Below are positions 8,477-20,140 of a stretch of 64,000 nt of DNA, in pieces. The notes under the pieces were generated by a model. It saw only the letters and a list, made by a program, of their open reading frames with translations, was not told the origin of the DNA and did no database searches. This DNA is from CAMYMQ01 sp963730305. GTDB lineage: Bacteria; Pseudomonadota; Alphaproteobacteria; Bin65. A program made the translations under genes and the position numbers. Each line of letters opens with the position of its first letter. The stretch's first letter is position 1. Location of the stretch: assembly GCA_963730305.1 (NCBI GenBank), contig CAVSRB010000001.1, positions 186,001 to 250,000 of the forward strand, read 5' to 3'.

Positions 8477-9090
8477 CGTGCCGTTTCCATTGCGTCGCGC
8501 ATGCGCCCAACGTAGCGCGCCAGTATGTCCACTTCCAGATTTACCGTGTCGCCTTCCTCGAGCGCGCCGAAGGTCGTCATTTCCTGGGTGTGGCGGATGA
8601 TATTGACCTCGAAGCGGGTTTCGTCATCCCCGTCGGCGACGCCGTTGACGGTCAGCGACACGCCGTCCAACGCGACCGAGCCCTTCTCGGCGATGTAGGG
8701 GGCGAGGTCCGGCGGCACCGCGATGGCGAACCGGGTGCTGCCGTCGACCGTCTCGCGCGACCGGATCGTGGCCACGGCGTCGACGTGGCCGGTGACGATG
8801 TGGCCGCCGAGCTCCTGGCCAACCGCCAGCGCGCGCTCCAGGTTGATCGGCCGGCCCTCGGTCCAGCGGCCCATGGTCGTGCGCGCCAGCGTCTCCGCCG
8901 ACGCCTCGACCGCGAACCAGCCCGGTCCCTTGTCGGTCACGGTCAAGCACGGGCCGGAACAGGCGATCGACGCGCCCAGCTCGATCTCGTCGGTGTCGTA
9001 GGCCGTCTCGATCTCGAGACGGGTGTCGGCGCCGGCGCGCCGCGTGATCGCGCGCACCAGCCCGAGGTCGGTGATGATTCCGGTGAACAT
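8473..9090 (-). CDS. ribE: riboflavin synthase, alpha chain
   Basis: Riboflavin synthase dismutates two lumazine molecules into riboflavin and the RibH substrate. The 205-residue protein has the two tandem lumazine-binding domains. The first is MFTGIITDLGLV...GASIACSGPCLTV; the second is GQELGGHIVTGHVDAVATI...KGSVALDGVSLTVNGV. Each repeat carries the expected GHVD-like and SLTV-like strands. It is co-transcribed between ribD (8 bases upstream) and ribBX (stop and start overlapping by 4 bases). Length is typical. Confidence 0.96.
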   Translation of the reverse strand: MFTGIITDLGLVRAITRRAGADTRLEIETAYDTDEIELGASIACSGPCLTVTDKGPGWFAVEASAETLARTTMGRWTEGRPINLERALAVGQELGGHIVTGHVDAVATIRSRETVDGSTRFAIAVPPDLAPYIAEKGSVALDGVSLTVNGVADGDDETRFEVNIIRHTQEMTTFGALEEGDTVNLEVDILARYVGRMRDAMETAR

Positions 9091-9098
9091 CCGCTAAC

Positions 9099-10214
9099 CT
9101 ACCGGGCCGTGACCCAGCTTTCCACCACGTCGCCGCCCAACTGCCAGCGCCGGGCAAGGGTGAAACGCGGCGCGCCCGACAACCCGGCGAGGCCCAGGTC
9201 GGCCACGCCGGCCAGACCGTCGTCGCCGATCGCCACCCCGGCACGGAACCAGTAGAGCCGGTCGACCAGGCCGTCGCGCAGGAAAGACGCAGCGACGTGG
9301 CCGCCCCCCTCGACCAGGACGCGGGTCACGCCGCGCTCGGCCAGCGCGGCCAGGACGGCGGACGGATCGGGCCGCCAATGGTCGCTGCGCGAGACCGTGA
9401 TGACCTCGACCGCCGCGGACAGCCCCTTGGGGACAGCGGCCCCCTCGCCCAGCATCAGCCAGACCGGGACGTCGCCCGCGGTCTTGGCCAGCTTGCCATC
9501 GGCAGGGAAGCGGCCATCGCTGTCGAGGACGACGCGTACCGCCGGCCGCACGTCGCCGCCCGGCAACCGGCAGGTCAGCTCGGGATCGTCGGCCAGCGCG
9601 GTGCCGATGCCGACCAAAACGGCGTCGTGGCGCAGCCGCAGTCCGTGCGCGAAATCGCGCGCCAGCGGCCCGGTGATCCACTTGCTCTCGCCGCCCGACG
9701 TCGCGATGCGGCCGTCCAGGCTGGAGGCGAGCTTGAGCGTGACCGCCGGCCGGCCGCGGGTGACGCGCGAAACGAATCCCTGGGCCACCTCCGCCGCGGC
9801 GTCGGCGGCGACGCCCTCGATCACTTCGACACCGGCTTCGCGCAGCCGCCGGAGTCCCGATCCGGAGACCCGCGGGTCCGGGTCGACCCCGCCGACGACG
9901 ACGCGACTGACCCCCGCGTCGATCAGCGCGTCGACGCAGGGCGGCGTCTGGCCATGGTGGCTGCACGGTTCGAGCGAGACGTAGGCGGTCGCGCCGCGGG
10001 CTGCGGCGCCGGCGCGGGCCAGCGCTTCGGTCTCGGCATGGGGCCGGCCGCCCGGTTGGGTCCAGCCGCGGCCGACGACCTGGCCGTCGCGGACCAGCAC
10101 GCAGCCGACCGCGGGATTGGGCCAGGCGTTGCCCAGCCCGCGACGGGCCAGGCCGATGGCGGCGGTCATATGGTCCAGGTCTGCGCGCGCGGGATCAGTC
10201 GTCGACGTCGACAC
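9099..10214 (-). CDS. ribD: bifunctional diaminohydroxyphosphoribosylaminopyrimidine deaminase / 5-amino-6-(5-phosphoribosylamino)uracil reductase
   Basis: RibD performs the second and third steps of riboflavin synthesis. The deaminase domain (about residues 12-150) has the zinc motif HAETEALARAG with catalytic glutamate and SLEPCSHHGQTPPCVDALI. The reductase domain (about 155-371) has VTLKLASSLDGRIAT, SKWITGPLARDFAHGLRLRH, GIGTALADDPELTCRL and RVLVEGGGHVAASFL. The start overlaps the end of nrdR by 20 bases, consistent with translational coupling; a shorter start at the downstream methionine (residue 16) cannot be excluded. The nrdR-ribD order is common in proteobacteria. Confidence 0.95.
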   Translation of the reverse strand: MSTSTTDPARADLDHMTAAIGLARRGLGNAWPNPAVGCVLVRDGQVVGRGWTQPGGRPHAETEALARAGAAARGATAYVSLEPCSHHGQTPPCVDALIDAGVSRVVVGGVDPDPRVSGSGLRRLREAGVEVIEGVAADAAAEVAQGFVSRVTRGRPAVTLKLASSLDGRIATSGGESKWITGPLARDFAHGLRLRHDAVLVGIGTALADDPELTCRLPGGDVRPAVRVVLDSDGRFPADGKLAKTAGDVPVWLMLGEGAAVPKGLSAAVEVITVSRSDHWRPDPSAVLAALAERGVTRVLVEGGGHVAASFLRDGLVDRLYWFRAGVAIGDDGLAGVADLGLAGLSGAPRFTLARRWQLGGDVVESWVTAR

Positions 10215-10668
10215 GCTCGACGCCGCCGAGGCTGCCGAGGAATTCCTCGAAATCCTTGGCCTCCCGGAAATTCTTGTAGACCGAGGCGAAGCGCACGTAG
10301 GCGACCTGGTCGAGGCCGGCGAGCGCTTCCATCACCAGCTCGCCGATGTGCTTGGACGGGATCTCGGTCTCGCCCGAGCTCTCCAGCCGCCGGGTGATCG
10401 AGTTGACGATGCGTTCGATCCGCTCCTCGTCGATCGGCCGCTTGCGCACCGCGATCGACAGCGACCGGAACAGCTTGTCCCGGTCGAACGGCACCCGCTG
10501 GCCGTTGGCCTTGACCACCACCAGGTCGCGGAGCTGGACCCGCTCGAAGGTGGTGAAACGCGAGCCGCAGGCGGGGCAGAAGCGCCGGCGCCGAATGGCA
10601 GAGCCGTCCTCGGTCGGCCGTGAGTCCTTGACCTGGGTGTCTTCACTTCCGCAGAACGGACAACGCAT
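10195..10668 (-). CDS. nrdR: transcriptional repressor NrdR
   Basis: NrdR represses ribonucleotide reductase genes in response to nucleotide levels. The 157-residue product starts MRCPFCGSEDTQVKDSRPTE, giving the zinc-ribbon CxxC pair, completed by CPACGSRFTTFERV. The ATP-cone domain follows: VVKANGQRVPFDRDKLFRSL through RASVY-like VRFASVYKNFREAKDFEEFL. Length and domain order are canonical. It lies 23 bases after glyA and overlaps ribD. The glyA-nrdR-ribD order is typical of alphaproteobacteria. Confidence 0.97.
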   Translation of the reverse strand: MRCPFCGSEDTQVKDSRPTEDGSAIRRRRFCPACGSRFTTFERVQLRDLVVVKANGQRVPFDRDKLFRSLSIAVRKRPIDEERIERIVNSITRRLESSGETEIPSKHIGELVMEALAGLDQVAYVRFASVYKNFREAKDFEEFLGSLGGVERVDVDD

Positions 10669-10691
10669 CCTTCCCCCCTACCCCAGTCCGA

Positions 10692-12002
10692 TCAGAGATC
10701 GGGATACACCGGAAAGCGCCGGCACAGCTCGGTGACGCCCTCCCGGGCAGCCGCCTCGGCCGCCGAATTGTCGTCGGGATTGTCGACCAGGCCGTCGAGC
10801 ACGTCGCCCATCAGCTCGCCGACCGTCTCGAACTCCTTGATGCCGAAGCCCCGCGTGGTCCCGGCCGGGCTGCCGACCCGGACCCCCGAGGTCACGGTCG
10901 GGTTCTCGGGATCGTTGGGCACGGCGTTCTTGTTGCAGGTCATCAGCGCCCGCTCGAGGCTCGCCTCGGTGACCTTGCCGGTGAGCCCCTTGGGCCGCAG
11001 GTCGACCAGCGCCAGATGGGTGTCGGTGCCGCCCGAGACGATGTCGAGGCCGCGGCGCTGGAGCGTCTGGGCCAGGATCTTGGCGTTGTCGACGACCGCC
11101 TGGGCGTAGGAGCGGAAGTCCGGCTGCAGCGCTTCGCCCAGGGCCACCGCCTTGGCCGCGATCTGGTGCATCAGCGGCCCGCCCTGAGTGCCCGGGAACA
11201 CCGCCGAGTTGAGCTTCTTGCCCATGTCCGGGTCGTCGCTGAGGATCATGCCGCCGCGCGGGCCGCGCAGGGTCTTGTGGGTCGTCGTGGTGACGATATG
11301 CGCGTGGGGCAGCGGGCTGGGATGGACGCCGGCGGCGACCAGCCCGGCGAAATGGGCCATGTCGACCATCAGCACGGCCCCGACCTTGTCGGCGATCTGG
11401 CGGAAGCGCGCGAAGTCGATGATCCGCGGATAGGCCGAGCCGCCCGCGATGATCAGCTTGGGCCGGTGCTCCTCGGCCAGCGCCTCGACCTGGTCGTAGT
11501 CGATCAGGTGGGTATCGGCGGTCACGCCGTACTGGACGGCGTGGAACCACTTGCCGGACATGTTGAACGGCGCGCCGTGGCTCAAGTGGCCGCCGGAGGC
11601 GAGCGCCATGCCCATGATCGTGTCGCCCGGCTTGACCACGGCCATCATCGCCTCGGCGTTGGCCTGGGCGCCGGCGTGCGGCTGGACGTTGGCGAAGGCG
11701 CAGCCGAACAGTTTCTTGGCGCGCTCGATCGCGAGGCTCTCGGCGACGTCGACGAATTCGCAACCGGCATAGTAGCGGCGACCGGGATAGCCCTCGGCAT
11801 ACTTGTTGGTCAGCACGGTACCCTGGGCCTCGAGCACGGCGCGCGAGACGATGTTCTCGGACGCGATCAGCTCGATCTGGTCCTGCTGCCGGCCGAGCTC
11901 GCCGCGGATCGCCCGGTAGATCTCGGGATCCTTGTCCTGCAACGATTCACCGAAGAATTGGTCGCTCAGGGTCTCGAGGGACGCTGTTCCGGTGGCTGTC
12001 AT
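10692..12002 (-). CDS. glyA: serine hydroxymethyltransferase
   Basis: GlyA interconverts serine plus tetrahydrofolate with glycine plus methylene-tetrahydrofolate using PLP. The 436-residue protein has IELIASENIVSRAVLEAQGT, NKYAEGYPGRRYYAGCEFVD, the substrate and PLP region QPHAGAQANAEAMMAV, and THKTLRGPRGGMIL, whose T-H-K block carries the PLP lysine. It also has FPGTQGGPLMH. The start is the ATG at 12002, with AAAGGAGAG about 10 bases upstream, rather than an earlier in-frame codon. It follows rpiB by 22 bases and precedes nrdR. Confidence 0.97.
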   Translation of the reverse strand: MTATGTASLETLSDQFFGESLQDKDPEIYRAIRGELGRQQDQIELIASENIVSRAVLEAQGTVLTNKYAEGYPGRRYYAGCEFVDVAESLAIERAKKLFGCAFANVQPHAGAQANAEAMMAVVKPGDTIMGMALASGGHLSHGAPFNMSGKWFHAVQYGVTADTHLIDYDQVEALAEEHRPKLIIAGGSAYPRIIDFARFRQIADKVGAVLMVDMAHFAGLVAAGVHPSPLPHAHIVTTTTHKTLRGPRGGMILSDDPDMGKKLNSAVFPGTQGGPLMHQIAAKAVALGEALQPDFRSYAQAVVDNAKILAQTLQRRGLDIVSGGTDTHLALVDLRPKGLTGKVTEASLERALMTCNKNAVPNDPENPTVTSGVRVGSPAGTTRGFGIKEFETVGELMGDVLDGLVDNPDDNSAAEAAAREGVTELCRRFPVYPDL

Positions 12003-12024
12003 AGAGAAACGCTCTCCTTTCGGA

Positions 12025-12501
12025 TCATGCAAAGTCGTCGATCTTGGCGATCCGGCGCGCGTGCCGGCCGCCCTCGAATTCGGTGGCCAGGAAGGTCCTG
12101 ACGCAGTCCTTCGCGACCTCGACGCCGATCAGGCGGGCGCCGAGCGCCAGCACGTTCGCGTCGTTGTGCTGGCGCGCCAGGCGGGCCGACACGGTGTCGT
12201 GGCACACCGCCGCGCGGACGCCGGGATGGCGGTTCGCGGCCATGCTGATGCCGATGCCCGTGCCGCACACGATCACGCCCAGGTCGGCGGCGCCGTCGGT
12301 GATCGCCCGGGCCGCCTTGTGGCCGAAATCGGGGTAGTCGACGCTGTCGGGACCGTTGGTCCCGAGGTCGACCAGGTCGTAGCCGAGCGACGCGATCTCC
12401 TCCGCCAGCACCGACTTCAACTCGAAACCGGCGTGGTCCGCCGCGATCGCCACGGTGCCTTTTCCGGTGCCTTTTCTATTGTCGGTGGCGCTGGACGCCA
12501 T
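12025..12501 (-). CDS. rpiB: ribose-5-phosphate isomerase B
   Basis: RpiB interconverts ribose 5-phosphate and ribulose 5-phosphate; the latter feeds both the pentose pathway and the RibB reaction in this operon. Signatures are VAIAADHAGFELKSVLAEEI, VDYPDFGHKAARAI, VIVCGTGIGISMAANRHPGV with the active-site cysteine, and HNDANVLALGARLIG. The start is the ATG at 12501 with AGGGACG upstream; 158 residues results. An earlier in-frame codon at 12579 would add an N-terminus unlike the family. It is the first gene of the run to thiL. The adjacent upstream region holds the palindrome CCATATATGG. Confidence 0.94.
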   Translation of the reverse strand: MASSATDNRKGTGKGTVAIAADHAGFELKSVLAEEIASLGYDLVDLGTNGPDSVDYPDFGHKAARAITDGAADLGVIVCGTGIGISMAANRHPGVRAAVCHDTVSARLARQHNDANVLALGARLIGVEVAKDCVRTFLATEFEGGRHARRIAKIDDFA

Positions 12502-12919
12502 GATCGTCCCTGGTGCTGGCCGTCGGCTCGAGGGTCCAGCTTCTACCATATATGGCGCGCGAAGCACGGAAAAACACAACCGGGGTTCCGCACGGCATTG
12601 TTCGACGGCGCGCCCCGGTTCGGGGCGCCAGAACCCGCAGAAACCCGCGGTTTCGACAAGTAATCAAAGACGAACCAAGAACAAATAGGAATATATCTGG
12701 TATCTGAATGCCGTTCTAAACACCATATCGGGGATTATGGGAATTGAATTAACCATGGCTATAATATCCAGCAAAAATCGACAGTAATACGTTTTCTACT
12801 CTGAATTGACTTGAAATGGATTATGTGCAATCTCTCACAATGCTGTAATGGACGTACAAAATGTCCAAACAGTCAAGCCCATAGGGCAGCAAGCCTTAAA
12901 GCAAAAAAGGATGCGGGGA
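12502..12919. other. AT-rich divergent intergenic region between rpiB and mucR-like gene
   Basis: About 420 bases with no convincing gene. From about 12650 the base composition turns sharply AT-rich compared with the surrounding DNA, with many T-A steps. MucR-family proteins are known to bind such DNA and repress their own genes, so autoregulation here is a reasonable inference. A perfect 10-bp palindrome, CCATATATGG (12546-12555), lies just upstream of rpiB and may be a -10 region or operator. A 10-codon open frame at 12755-12787 has no good ribosome-binding site and is not called. Confidence 0.5.
12806..12833 (+). promoter_or_regulatory. possible promoter of mucR-like gene
   Basis: TTGACT (12806-12811) is followed after 16 bases by CAATCT (12828-12833). 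The -35 matches five of six consensus bases and the -10 keeps the key A and T. Transcription would start near 12840, giving a leader of about 80 bases before the chosen ATG at 12920. Confidence 0.4.
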
Positions 12920-13360
12920 ATGAGTAACGAAAGCCAGGATCGCATATCCGATGAGGATATGCTCCGAATGACTGCTGACGTGGTTTCGGCCTACGTCGGC
13001 AACAACACCTTACCACCTACCCAGATTCCGGACGTGATCAAGACGGTCTACGGTTCGCTGACCAACTTGAGCGAGGAGCGCAAGCTCAACGACGCACCGA
13101 AGCCGGCCGTGCCGGTCCGTCGGTCCGTCACGCCGGAATACATCGTCTGTCTGGAAGATGGCAAAAAGCTCAAGATGCTGAAGCGCCATCTGCGCACCAA
13201 CTACAACATGTCGCCCGAAGAGTATCGGGCGAAGTGGAGCCTTCCGGCAGACTATCCCATGGTTGCGCCCAACTACGCCCGTCAGCGGTCCGAATTCGCC
13301 AAGCGCATCGGCTTGGGCCGCCGCAGCCCGGGTTCTCCGGCGGCGCACGCCACCAACTAG
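12920..13360 (+). CDS. MucR/Ros family transcriptional regulator
   Basis: This 146-residue protein is a MucR/Ros-type regulator, an alphaproteobacterial DNA-binding family that represses AT-rich promoters. The N-terminal part (DMLRMTADVVSAYVGNNTLP, with PDVIKTVYGSL) matches the oligomerisation region. The C-terminal part has VTPEYIVCLEDGKKLKMLKR, then HLRTNYNMSPEEYRAKWSLP and DYPMVAPNYARQRSEFAKRI. The zinc site is atypical. The first cysteine remains (C77), the second is aspartate (D80), H90 is kept, and the final histidine positions read N94-Y95. Zinc-free members that still bind DNA are known. The ATG at 12920 has AAAGG and GGGGA upstream; an upstream ATG at 12848 would add 24 residues. Targets are not evident from this window. 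Confidence 0.9.
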   Translation: MSNESQDRISDEDMLRMTADVVSAYVGNNTLPPTQIPDVIKTVYGSLTNLSEERKLNDAPKPAVPVRRSVTPEYIVCLEDGKKLKMLKRHLRTNYNMSPEEYRAKWSLPADYPMVAPNYARQRSEFAKRIGLGRRSPGSPAAHATN

Positions 13361-13377
13361 ACCAACAAATCGCGCAA

Positions 13378-13416
13378 AAAATTCCGGCGCGCCGGCGCAA
13401 GCCAGCGCGCCGAATT
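13378..13416 (+). terminator. rho-independent terminator of mucR-like gene
   Basis: The arms AAATTCCGGCGCGC and GCGCGCCGAATTT pair with one bulged base, starting 17 bases after the mucR-like stop codon and followed by ATTTG. The second arm ends in a T-rich stretch. Confidence 0.7.
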
Positions 13417-13435
13417 TATTTGCGGCAGGCAGAGA

Positions 13436-13468
13436 AAAGGCCCGGCGGCATCCGCCACCGGGCCCTTT
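13436..13468 (-). terminator. rho-independent terminator of the liv operon
   Basis: GGCCCGG (13439-13445) pairs with CCGGGCC (13458-13464), with CGG/CCG pairing inside. On the minus strand the stem is followed by a run of T, 20 bases beyond the stop codon of the binding-protein gene. It ends the liv operon. Confidence 0.8.
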
Positions 13469-13488
13469 GCTCGTGTCGGGCGTGACGG

Positions 13489-14592
<1,104 letters not shown>

Positions 14593-14733
14593 CGGTGACT
14601 CACTCCCTGATTGCGGAACGCCTCCCGGCCCGGCAGGCCGGGGAAATTCCGGATTGCACGGCGCACGCCCCCGCGCACGCCCTTGTTGCGACTGTAGCAC
14701 GCATAAAAACCGCCGGAAACCGCGGATTACACG

Positions 14734-15087
14734 CTACCGATCGGATGATCGCTCGCGCCAGGAGAACAATCCGGAGCGCTCGTACAGCCACGGATACTGC
14801 CCGGTCATCTTGCGCGCCCGGGTGACGCGGTAGGCACCGACCTCGATCAGGGTGATCACCGCGGTGTCGATCAGGTAGCCGGTGACCGACAGCCCGTTGC
14901 CGTCGAACAGGCCCCAGATCAGGAACCGGTCGACGAAGCCGAGCAGCAGGCCGTAGGGATAGGCGTGCCACAGCGGGCGCCAGGTCGACGCCAGCGCCTG
15001 CCCGGTCATGAAGGCCGCGCCGGCGAGCAGCACGAGGGTGACGCCGATGGTCACCAGGATCGAGGGAACGCCGAGAATCTCAAGCAT
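14734..15087 (-). CDS. DUF6867-type membrane protein of liv operon
   Basis: This 117-residue protein has three predicted membrane segments: about residues 7-28 (PSILVTIGVTLVLLAGAAFM), 45-60 (YGLLLGFVDRFLIWGLF) and 68-85 (VTGYLIDTAVITLIEVGAY). It ends in a basic tail with MTGQYPWLYERSG. Small proteins of this type are found in liv operons of alphaproteobacteria and have no established function; I recall the family as DUF6867. It lies between livF (9 bases upstream) and the binding protein gene, so it is co-transcribed with the importer. A role in assembly or regulation of the importer is inference from position only. Confidence 0.7.
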   Translation of the reverse strand: MLEILGVPSILVTIGVTLVLLAGAAFMTGQALASTWRPLWHAYPYGLLLGFVDRFLIWGLFDGNGLSVTGYLIDTAVITLIEVGAYRVTRARKMTGQYPWLYERSGLFSWRERSSDR

Positions 15088-15096
15088 GCCGCGCCC

Positions 15097-15809
<713 letters not shown>

Positions 15810-15813
<4 letters not shown>

Positions 15814-16674
15814 GCCGGCCGTTCCCCGTCACCGGGAGTGCCTCGTCGCCCTCGCCGAGGTCCTGCTGGATGATCTCCGGCAGATCCTCGTCCTCCTCCT
15901 CGCCGAGATAGGCGCGGATCACCGCCGGGTCGTTGCGCACGAACTCGGGGTTGCCGTCGGAGATCTTCTTGCCGTGATCGAGCACGACGATGTGGTCCGA
16001 GATCTCCATCACGACGCTCATGTCGTGCTCGATCAGCAGGAGCCCGATCTTGTGCTCGTCCTGGATGAAGTTCAGCAGGTCGTTGAGGGCGTGCGATTCG
16101 CGCGGGTTGAGGCCGGCCGCCGGCTCGTCGAGGCAGAGCAGGACCGGCTCGGTGCACATCGCCCGCGCGATCTCGAGCCGGCGCTGCCCGCCATAGGGCA
16201 GGCTGCCGGCAGTGTCGTCGGCGCGGTCGACCAGTTCGACCTTGTCCAGCCAGTAGCGCGCCAGGTCGACCGCTTCCGCCTCGGCCTTCTTGTAGCCGAA
16301 CCCGAACAGGCCGCGCACGGTGTAGCCCGACGCGCGCATCAGCTTGTTGTGCTGGGCGACGATCAGGTTCTCCAGCACGGTCATCTTGGGGAACAGGCGG
16401 ATGTTCTGGAAGGTTCGGGCGACCCCGGCGTCGCGTGCGATCCGGAAGCCCTCCATCCGCTCGAGCAGCCATTCGGTGCTGCCCTTGGCGAGGTGCAGGC
16501 GCCCGACGGTCGGCTTGTAGAACCCGGTCAGACAGTTGAACACCGTCGTCTTGCCGGCGCCGTTGGGGCCGATGATCGCGGTGATCTCGGCGTCCGCGGC
16601 GGCGAAGGAGACGTCGTCGACCGCGACCAGACCACCGAAGCGCATCGTCAGGTGCTCGACCGCCAGCAGCGTGC

Positions 16675-16678
<4 letters not shown>
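15810..16678 (-). CDS. livG: branched-chain amino acid ABC transporter ATP-binding protein LivG (one-base frameshift near 3' end)
   Basis: This is the second importer ATPase. It has MRFGGLVAVDDVSF, Walker A IGPNGAGKTTVFNCLTGFYK, ARTFQNIRLFPKMTVLENL, signature LPYGGQRRLEIARAM, Walker B LLCLDEPAAGLNP and the IEHDMSVVMEIS block, ending RAYLGEEEDEDLPEI. As given, the frame has no stop at the livF start and stays open across all of livF, out of frame, to 15080 (532 residues against a normal 250-290). Adding one G to the GGGG run (minus strand; plus positions 15824-15827) restores an ending VTGERPA and a TGA overlapping livF's ATG. I therefore give the corrected extent, 289 residues. A base-level sequence error is the likeliest explanation. 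Confidence 0.88.
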
Positions 16679-18294
<1,616 letters not shown>

Positions 18295-18296
18295 GA

Positions 18297-19235
18297 TCAG
18301 ACCTTCTCGATGTCCGGCTTGCCGAGCAGGCCGGTCGGCCGGAAGATCAGCACCAGGACGAGGATGGTGAAGGTCGCGACGTCCTTGTATTCGAGGTTGA
18401 AGTAGCCGGCGAAGAAGACCTCGATCAGCCCGATCAGGATGCCGCCCAGCATCGCGCCGGGCAGCGAGCCGATGCCGCCGAGCACGGCCGCGGTGAACGC
18501 CTTGATCCCGGTCAGGAAGCCGACGAAGAAGTCGGTCGCGCCGTAGCGGAGCATGAAGATCAGCCCGGCGACCGCGGCCAGCGCCGCGCCGATGACGAAG
18601 GTCAGCGAGATCGTGCGGTCGACGTTGACGCCGAGCAGCGCCGCCATGCCGCGGTCCTGCTCGCAGGCGCGCTGGGCGCGGCCCAGCGCCGTGCGCGTGA
18701 TCAGGTAGGTGAACACGATCATCAGCACGATGGTCAGGCTGATGATCAGCATCTGCAGGTAGCTGAGCGAGATGACGTAGGGCTGGCCGGCCTGGTTCTG
18801 GGTGTGGACCAGCTCGATCCCGCCGGAGACCATGGGCTTGAGCGGCTTGTTGCGCGCGCCCTGGAGCAGCTGGACGTAGTTCTGCAGGAAGATCGACATG
18901 CCGATCGCGGTGATCAGCGCGGCCAGCCGCGGCGAGCCGCGCAGCGGGCGATAGGCGACCCGCTCCAGGGTCCAGCCGTAGAAGGCGGTGAAGACCATCG
19001 CCACGATCAGCACGATCACGATCGCCAGCGGCGCCCAGCCGATGCCGAGCAGGCCCAGGAGCAGGAAGGCGATCAGAGAGACGAAGGTGCCGATCATGAA
19101 GATTTCGCCATGGGCGAAATTGATCATGCCGATGATGCCGTAGACCATCGTGTAGCCGATCGCGACGAGCCCGTAGATCGCACCCAGGGTCACGCCGTTG
19201 ATCAGCTGATCGAGGAAGTAGGCGACGTAATACAT
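18297..19235 (-). CDS. livH: branched-chain amino acid ABC transporter permease LivH
   Basis: This is the other importer permease, 312 residues, with about eight hydrophobic segments. The start MYYVAYFLDQLINGVTLGAI followed by YGLVAIGYTMVYGIIGMINF and AHGEIFMIGTFV is the canonical LivH beginning. ALGRAQRACEQDRGMAALLG is the ABC-coupling EAA-like loop, and GIKAFTAAVLGGIGSLPGAM the C-terminal signature. The start is the ATG at 19235 with GCGAGG upstream; an earlier in-frame codon at 19301 adds non-family sequence. It is the first gene of the liv operon. Confidence 0.96.
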   Translation of the reverse strand: MYYVAYFLDQLINGVTLGAIYGLVAIGYTMVYGIIGMINFAHGEIFMIGTFVSLIAFLLLGLLGIGWAPLAIVIVLIVAMVFTAFYGWTLERVAYRPLRGSPRLAALITAIGMSIFLQNYVQLLQGARNKPLKPMVSGGIELVHTQNQAGQPYVISLSYLQMLIISLTIVLMIVFTYLITRTALGRAQRACEQDRGMAALLGVNVDRTISLTFVIGAALAAVAGLIFMLRYGATDFFVGFLTGIKAFTAAVLGGIGSLPGAMLGGILIGLIEVFFAGYFNLEYKDVATFTILVLVLIFRPTGLLGKPDIEKV

Positions 19236-19345
19236 CCTCGCACCGCCTGACGGATTTCGGGTCGTGCCGGCCGGACGGCCGACGGCCTGAAGACGCGCCA
19301 CGCTCCGGGACCCGGGATACGACGCCCGGGGCGCGGCGGTGCCCT

Positions 19346-19375
19346 AAGTTAGACAGAGGTTCCGCGAGCGCTCAA
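19346..19375 (-). promoter_or_regulatory. possible liv operon promoter
   Basis: On the minus strand TTGAGC (19375-19370) is followed after 18 bases by TAACTT (19351-19346). This lies about 110 bases before the livH start, in the gap between livH and the SDR gene. It is the best sigma70-like candidate there, but both boxes deviate from consensus. Confidence 0.4.
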
Positions 19376-19424
19376 CCGAATTGTGGCCGATCCGTGACGG
19401 TCGCCGCCGAAACAGGCGATCGAA

Positions 19425-20117
19425 TCAGAAATTCTCGACCCAAGGGCGCAGCTCGACCTCCCAGGTCCAGGCGCTGCGGTGCTGGCGGTGGATATGGAGG
19501 TAGGTCTGGGCGATGGCGTCGGGATCGAGCATGCCGTCCTCCCCCCGCCCCGCCGCGCGCGGGTCGTTCTCCCGCTCGATGCCGCCGTCGATGACGAAGT
19601 GGGCGACGTGGATGTTCTTCGGCGCCAGCTCGCGCGCCATGCTCTGGGCCAGGCCGCGCAGCCCGAACTTGCCCATCGCGAACGGCGCCGACTGGGCGTA
19701 GCCCTTGACGCTCGCCGAGGCGCCGGTGAACTGGATCGACCCCGCGCCGCGCTCGAGCATCAGCCGGGCAGCCGCCTGGCCGACCAGGAAGCCGCCGTAG
19801 CAGCTGACCATCAGCGCCTGGCGCACGGCGTCGCGATCGAGCTCGGCGATCGGGCCGCGGGCCCGGGCGCTGGGATTGTAGACGACGATGTCGGGCGTGC
19901 CGATGGCGGCGACGGTGTCCGCGAACAGCCGGTCGACGGACTCGGCGTCGGCCGCGTCGCAGGCGAAGGCGGAGCCGCCGATCTCGCTCGCCAGCGGCGC
20001 CAGCTTGCCGGCGTCGCGCGCGGCGACCGCCACCCGCATGCCGTCGCCGGCGAAGAGCCGCGCCAGCGACGCGCTGAGCCCCGCGCCCGCGCCGACGATC
20101 AAAGCCGATTCGCTCAT
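19425..20117 (-). CDS. SDR family protein lacking the catalytic tyrosine
   Basis: This 230-residue protein has a short-chain dehydrogenase/reductase fold. The N-terminal nucleotide-binding motif is GAGAGLSASLARLFA, then FACDAADAES and YNPSARARGPIAELD in place of NNAG. The catalytic region reads FTGASASVKGYAQSAPFAMG then K150. The lysine is present, but the position four residues before it, normally tyrosine in YxxxK, is phenylalanine (F146, codon TTC). Some SDR relatives with a GK-F-LRGLAQSMARELAP motif share this, so it may be a divergent or non-reducing subgroup. The start is the ATG at 20117 with a strong GGGGAGG site. It lies 23 bases after prfB. Substrate unknown. Confidence 0.85.
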   Translation of the reverse strand: MSESALIVGAGAGLSASLARLFAGDGMRVAVAARDAGKLAPLASEIGGSAFACDAADAESVDRLFADTVAAIGTPDIVVYNPSARARGPIAELDRDAVRQALMVSCYGGFLVGQAAARLMLERGAGSIQFTGASASVKGYAQSAPFAMGKFGLRGLAQSMARELAPKNIHVAHFVIDGGIERENDPRAAGRGEDGMLDPDAIAQTYLHIHRQHRSAWTWEVELRPWVENF

Positions 20118-20140
20118 GCCTGCCTCCCCTGTCCCCTCGT

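Noticed and set aside
12546..12555. CCATATATGG as a specific operator for rpiB
   Set aside because: A single 10-bp palindrome with no partner copies; it may simply be a -10 region, so it is only mentioned.
12755..12787. 10-codon leader peptide in the AT-rich island
   Set aside because: No ribosome-binding site at proper spacing and no terminator-antiterminator structure after it.
14593..14733. Separate terminator and promoter before the liv binding protein gene
   Set aside because: A short CCGC/GCGG stem followed by TTTTT and a TACAGT box can be drawn, but both are weak and no good -35 is present.
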